Shown here piece after piece: positions 3,997 through 6,009 of a stretch of 6,009 bases of DNA. The notes beneath the pieces are model-generated. The model did not search any database. It had not been told where the DNA came from and was given only the letters and a program-made list of their open reading frames with translations. Source of the DNA: CAYYHA01 sp964471535 (GTDB lineage: Bacteria; Myxococcota; Myxococcia; SLRQ01). The number at the start of each line of letters is the position of its first letter. The first letter of the stretch is position 1. A program made the translations under genes and the position numbers. The DNA lies in NCBI GenBank assembly GCA_964471535.1, contig CAYYHA010000252.1, positions 1-6,009 on the forward strand, written 5' to 3'.

Positions 3997-5823
3997 TCAC
4001 AACCACAGCAGCCGGGCGGCGGCAACGACGACCGCGGCGACGAGCATCTGCAGCGGCAGGCCGAAGCGCAGGTAGTCGGAGAAGCGATAGGCCCCCGGGT
4101 CGTAGACCATGAGGTTGGTCTGGTAGCCGATGGGCGTGGCGAAGCTGGCGCTCGCGGCGATCATCAGGACGAAGAGGAAGGGCTCGACGGGGAGCCCGGC
4201 GTTCTCGGCGAGGCGCCAGGCGACGGGGAAGACGAGCGCCGCGGCGGCGGCGTTGGTGACGAGCTCGGTCAGAAGCGCGGTGACCGCGTAGAGGGCGAGG
4301 AGGAGGACGACGGGCGCCTGGCCTGCGCCCGCGTCGAGGAGACGCTGGGCGAGGTAGGGCGCAAGGCCGCTTTGCTGCACCGCCTCGCCCAGACCGAAGG
4401 CGGCGCCCACGGCGAGGAGGAGCCGGAGATCCAGGGCACGGCGCGCCTCGGTGCCGGTGAGGCAGCCGGTGAGGAGCATGGCCCCGCAGGCAAGGAGCGT
4501 CGCCGTCAGCAGGGGCAGGATCGAAAGCGCCACCAGCGCCACCAGGCCGCCGAGGATCGCCAGCGCCATCCACGCCTTCTCCCGCCGCGGGGGCTGGCTG
4601 TTCTCCACCTCCCGTACCAGGAGGAAGTCGCCGTGGGAGCGGTAGGCGTCGGTGAAGGACGGATGCGCCTCGAGGAGGAGCGCGTCGCCCGCCTCGAGGA
4701 CGATGTCGCCGATCTTCCCCTCGACCCGCCGCCCGTGGCGGTGCACGGCGAGGATGGCGGCGTTGTATCGGGTGCGAAAGCGGCTCTCGCGCACCCCCTT
4801 GCCCACCAGCGGCGAGGTGCCGCTTAGCACCGCCTCCACGAGGCAGCGTTCCGGCGACGGCTCGCGGAGCTTCGCCGCCTGCTCCTCGGCGAGCACGAGC
4901 CCAGGGATGCGCCGCAGCTCCGCCACGCGCTCCACGACGCCCACGAAGCGGAGGTGATCGCCCGCTTGGATCCGCGTCTTCGGGCCCACTGCGGGGAGCA
5001 GGGTGCCGCCGCGCTCGATCTCCGCGAGGTAGAGGGCCTCGAGGTGGCGCAGGCCCGCCGCCTCCACGCTGCGCCCGACCACCGGTGAGCCCGCCTCGAC
5101 GCGCATCACCACCGAGTACTCCCGCGGGTTGTCGAGGAGACGCGCGGTGCCAGCGCGGCGCTCGGGGAGGAGCGCGCGCGAGGCGACGAGCACGTAGAGG
5201 ACCCCCACGACCAGTGCCGGCACCCCCACGGCTGCGAGGTCGAAGAGGCCCACCGAGGCGGCGGGATCCCGCTGAACCCACAGGCCGTAGACGACGAGGT
5301 TGGTGCTGGTGCCGATGAGGGTGCACATGCCCCCGAGGATGGCCGCATAGGAGAGGGGCAGCAGGAGCTTGCTGGCGCTCCGTCCGAGGCGGCGCGCCCA
5401 GTCCTGCACGATGGGCACCCCCATGGCGACCACCGCGGTGTTGCCCACGAAGGCGGAGAGAAAGGCGACGGGGAGCATCATGCGAAGCTGCGCCCCGGCG
5501 AGGCTCCTCGGCGTCCCAAGGAGGCGGTGGGCCAGCGCGTCCAGGCCGCCCGTCTCGCGCACCCCGGCGGCAACCACCAGGAGGCCGGCCAGCGAGAGCA
5601 CGGCGGGATTGGAGAAGCCGGAGAAGGCCGCATCGGGCGCGACGACGCGCAGCGCAAGGAGGACGGTGAGGCCGGCGAGGAGCACGAGGTCGGGCCCGGC
5701 GAGGCGCAGCGCGAGGCCTGCGACGACGAGGGCCACGACGGTCAGCGTGGCGAGGACCTCGAAGCTGTCGGGGGTGAGCAGGACGGTGCCGAGCGCCGCG
5801 AGCCCCAGGGTGACGCGCGCCAT
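3997..5823 (-). CDS. SLC13/DASS-type permease with two RCK_C domains
   Basis: A 608-residue inner-membrane transporter of the divalent anion:Na+ symporter type. N-terminal membrane helices span about 1-218. Two soluble TrkA_C/RCK_C domains follow, roughly 232-312 (VVGRSVEAAGLRHLEALYLAEI...AGDHLRFVG) and 325-405 (LVGKGVRESRFRTRYNAAILAV...AGDALLLEA), then C-terminal helices about 417-606. Both repeats carry the substrate/Na+ signatures: FVGNTAVVAMG (125-135) with GTSTNLVVYG (171-180), and LVTNAAAAALVFP (521-533) with TPIGYQTNLMVYDPGAYRFSDY (563-584). Known relatives move sulfate, other oxyanions or C4-dicarboxylates, and the RCK_C domains probably sense a ligand; the substrate cannot be assigned. 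ATG 5823 is the first in-frame Met before a hydrophobic helix, with only a weak AGG upstream. The stop TGA (3999-3997) falls within the ribosome binding region of the glycosyltransferase gene, implying coupling. Confidence 0.93.
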   Translation of the reverse strand: MARVTLGLAALGTVLLTPDSFEVLATLTVVALVVAGLALRLAGPDLVLLAGLTVLLALRVVAPDAAFSGFSNPAVLSLAGLLVVAAGVRETGGLDALAHRLLGTPRSLAGAQLRMMLPVAFLSAFVGNTAVVAMGVPIVQDWARRLGRSASKLLLPLSYAAILGGMCTLIGTSTNLVVYGLWVQRDPAASVGLFDLAAVGVPALVVGVLYVLVASRALLPERRAGTARLLDNPREYSVVMRVEAGSPVVGRSVEAAGLRHLEALYLAEIERGGTLLPAVGPKTRIQAGDHLRFVGVVERVAELRRIPGLVLAEEQAAKLREPSPERCLVEAVLSGTSPLVGKGVRESRFRTRYNAAILAVHRHGRRVEGKIGDIVLEAGDALLLEAHPSFTDAYRSHGDFLLVREVENSQPPRREKAWMALAILGGLVALVALSILPLLTATLLACGAMLLTGCLTGTEARRALDLRLLLAVGAAFGLGEAVQQSGLAPYLAQRLLDAGAGQAPVVLLLALYAVTALLTELVTNAAAAALVFPVAWRLAENAGLPVEPFLFVLMIAASASFATPIGYQTNLMVYDPGAYRFSDYLRFGLPLQMLVAAVVVAAARLLWL

Positions 5824-5954
5824 GCCGCGGAGCCTACCCCAGGGCCCCGCGCGGGTCTGCTACCCTGCGCCGGAGATCGCGGGGGACCCCACGCCTGCCG
5901 CCTGCCACCTGCCGCCCGGCGCACGCGTTTGCCGGCCGCGCGGCCTTCGGTGAT
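5824..5954. other. Spacer upstream of permease with 7-bp tandem repeat and palindrome
   Basis: These 131 bases separate the gene tail at the right edge from the permease. CCTGCCG, CCTGCCA, CCTGCCG lie in tandem at 5894-5914. GGCCGCGCGGCC at 5934-5945 is a perfect 12-bp palindrome 9 bases beyond the upstream stop codon; it could be a short stem at the end of that message, though no T-run follows. No clear promoter boxes are visible for the permease, so readthrough from the upstream gene is possible. Confidence 0.35.
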
Positions 5955-6009
5955 TCAACGCAGGTAGAGGTTGGCGGGCAGCCCGAGGGCGAGCCAGATC
6001 CGCGTGCCC
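5955..6009 (-). CDS. C-terminal end of a gene cut by the window edge
   Basis: On the - strand the last codons before TGA (5957-5955) read GTRIWLALGLPANLYLR. Their third positions are almost all G or C, as in the neighbouring genes. The sequence is hydrophobic with a basic end, consistent with the last helix of a membrane protein or a buried C-terminal strand. Eighteen residues are too few for a family. It has the same direction as the permease and glycosyltransferase and lies 131 bases upstream, so it may share their transcript. Confidence 0.5.
   Translation of the reverse strand, partial: GTRIWLALGLPANLYLR

Noticed and set aside
3227..4075. 282-residue + strand open frame opposite the glycosyltransferase
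   Set aside because: Antisense shadow of the GT2 gene; the His/Arg/Glu-rich translation has no domain.
3970..4827. 285-residue + strand open frame opposite the permease
   Set aside because: Glu/Gly/Arg-rich, no recognisable motif, and fully antisense to a permease with clear family signatures.
4001..5326. Long upstream extension of the glycosyltransferase frame (685 residues in all)
   Set aside because: Everything upstream of about 4000 is Arg/Pro/Gly-rich out-of-frame reading of the permease gene. The GT2 domain starts right after GTG 3988.

Overview
The window is a very GC-rich stretch (roughly 70% by eye, with coding third positions nearly all G or C). Short, cysteine-rich lipoproteins of a type familiar from myxobacterial genomes suggest a member of the Myxococcota (former Deltaproteobacteria). 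This is an inference from composition and protein style; there is no marker gene. I support six complete protein genes and the tail of a seventh. I see no tRNA, rRNA, CRISPR array, insertion sequence or transposase.

Left part (1-1799, + strand). About 540 bases without a convincing gene (G-skewed at the start, with a perfect 18-bp palindrome) lead to a two-gene unit: an outer-membrane beta-barrel protein with a signal peptide (566-1372) and, four bases later, a small secreted or lipid-anchored single-heme cytochrome c (1377-1799). Its start region holds a perfect TTGACA box and a Fur-type inverted repeat, TGAGAATGATTTTCA (12 of 14 defined positions of the 7-1-7 Fur consensus). The simplest reading is an iron- or metal-responsive envelope unit.

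Middle part (1789-2931, - strand). Two unrelated cysteine-rich lipoproteins lie here. The first (2220-1789) has CxC and CxCxC motifs, and its 3' end overlaps the cytochrome gene tail-to-tail by 11 bp. The second (2931-2527) carries 20 mature cysteines in an almost metronomic C-x5-C-x3-C-x4-C-x3 pattern. Between them (2221-2526) is an intergenic region packed with inverted repeats and one AT-rich island. That island resembles the Fur-like site at 541-557 (13 of 17 bases), so the two convergent units might share a regulator.

Right part (3269-5823, - strand). An SLC13/DASS-type permease with two central RCK_C (TrkA_C) domains is followed by a GT2 glycosyltransferase of the polyprenyl/dolichyl-phosphate sugar transferase type. 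The permease stop codon lies just inside the glycosyltransferase start region, so the pair looks translationally coupled. At the right edge the last codons of another - strand gene enter the window. No single undescribed system is proven. The most unusual items are the disulfide-rhythm lipoprotein and the Fur-box / beta-barrel / cytochrome / Cys-lipoprotein cluster.
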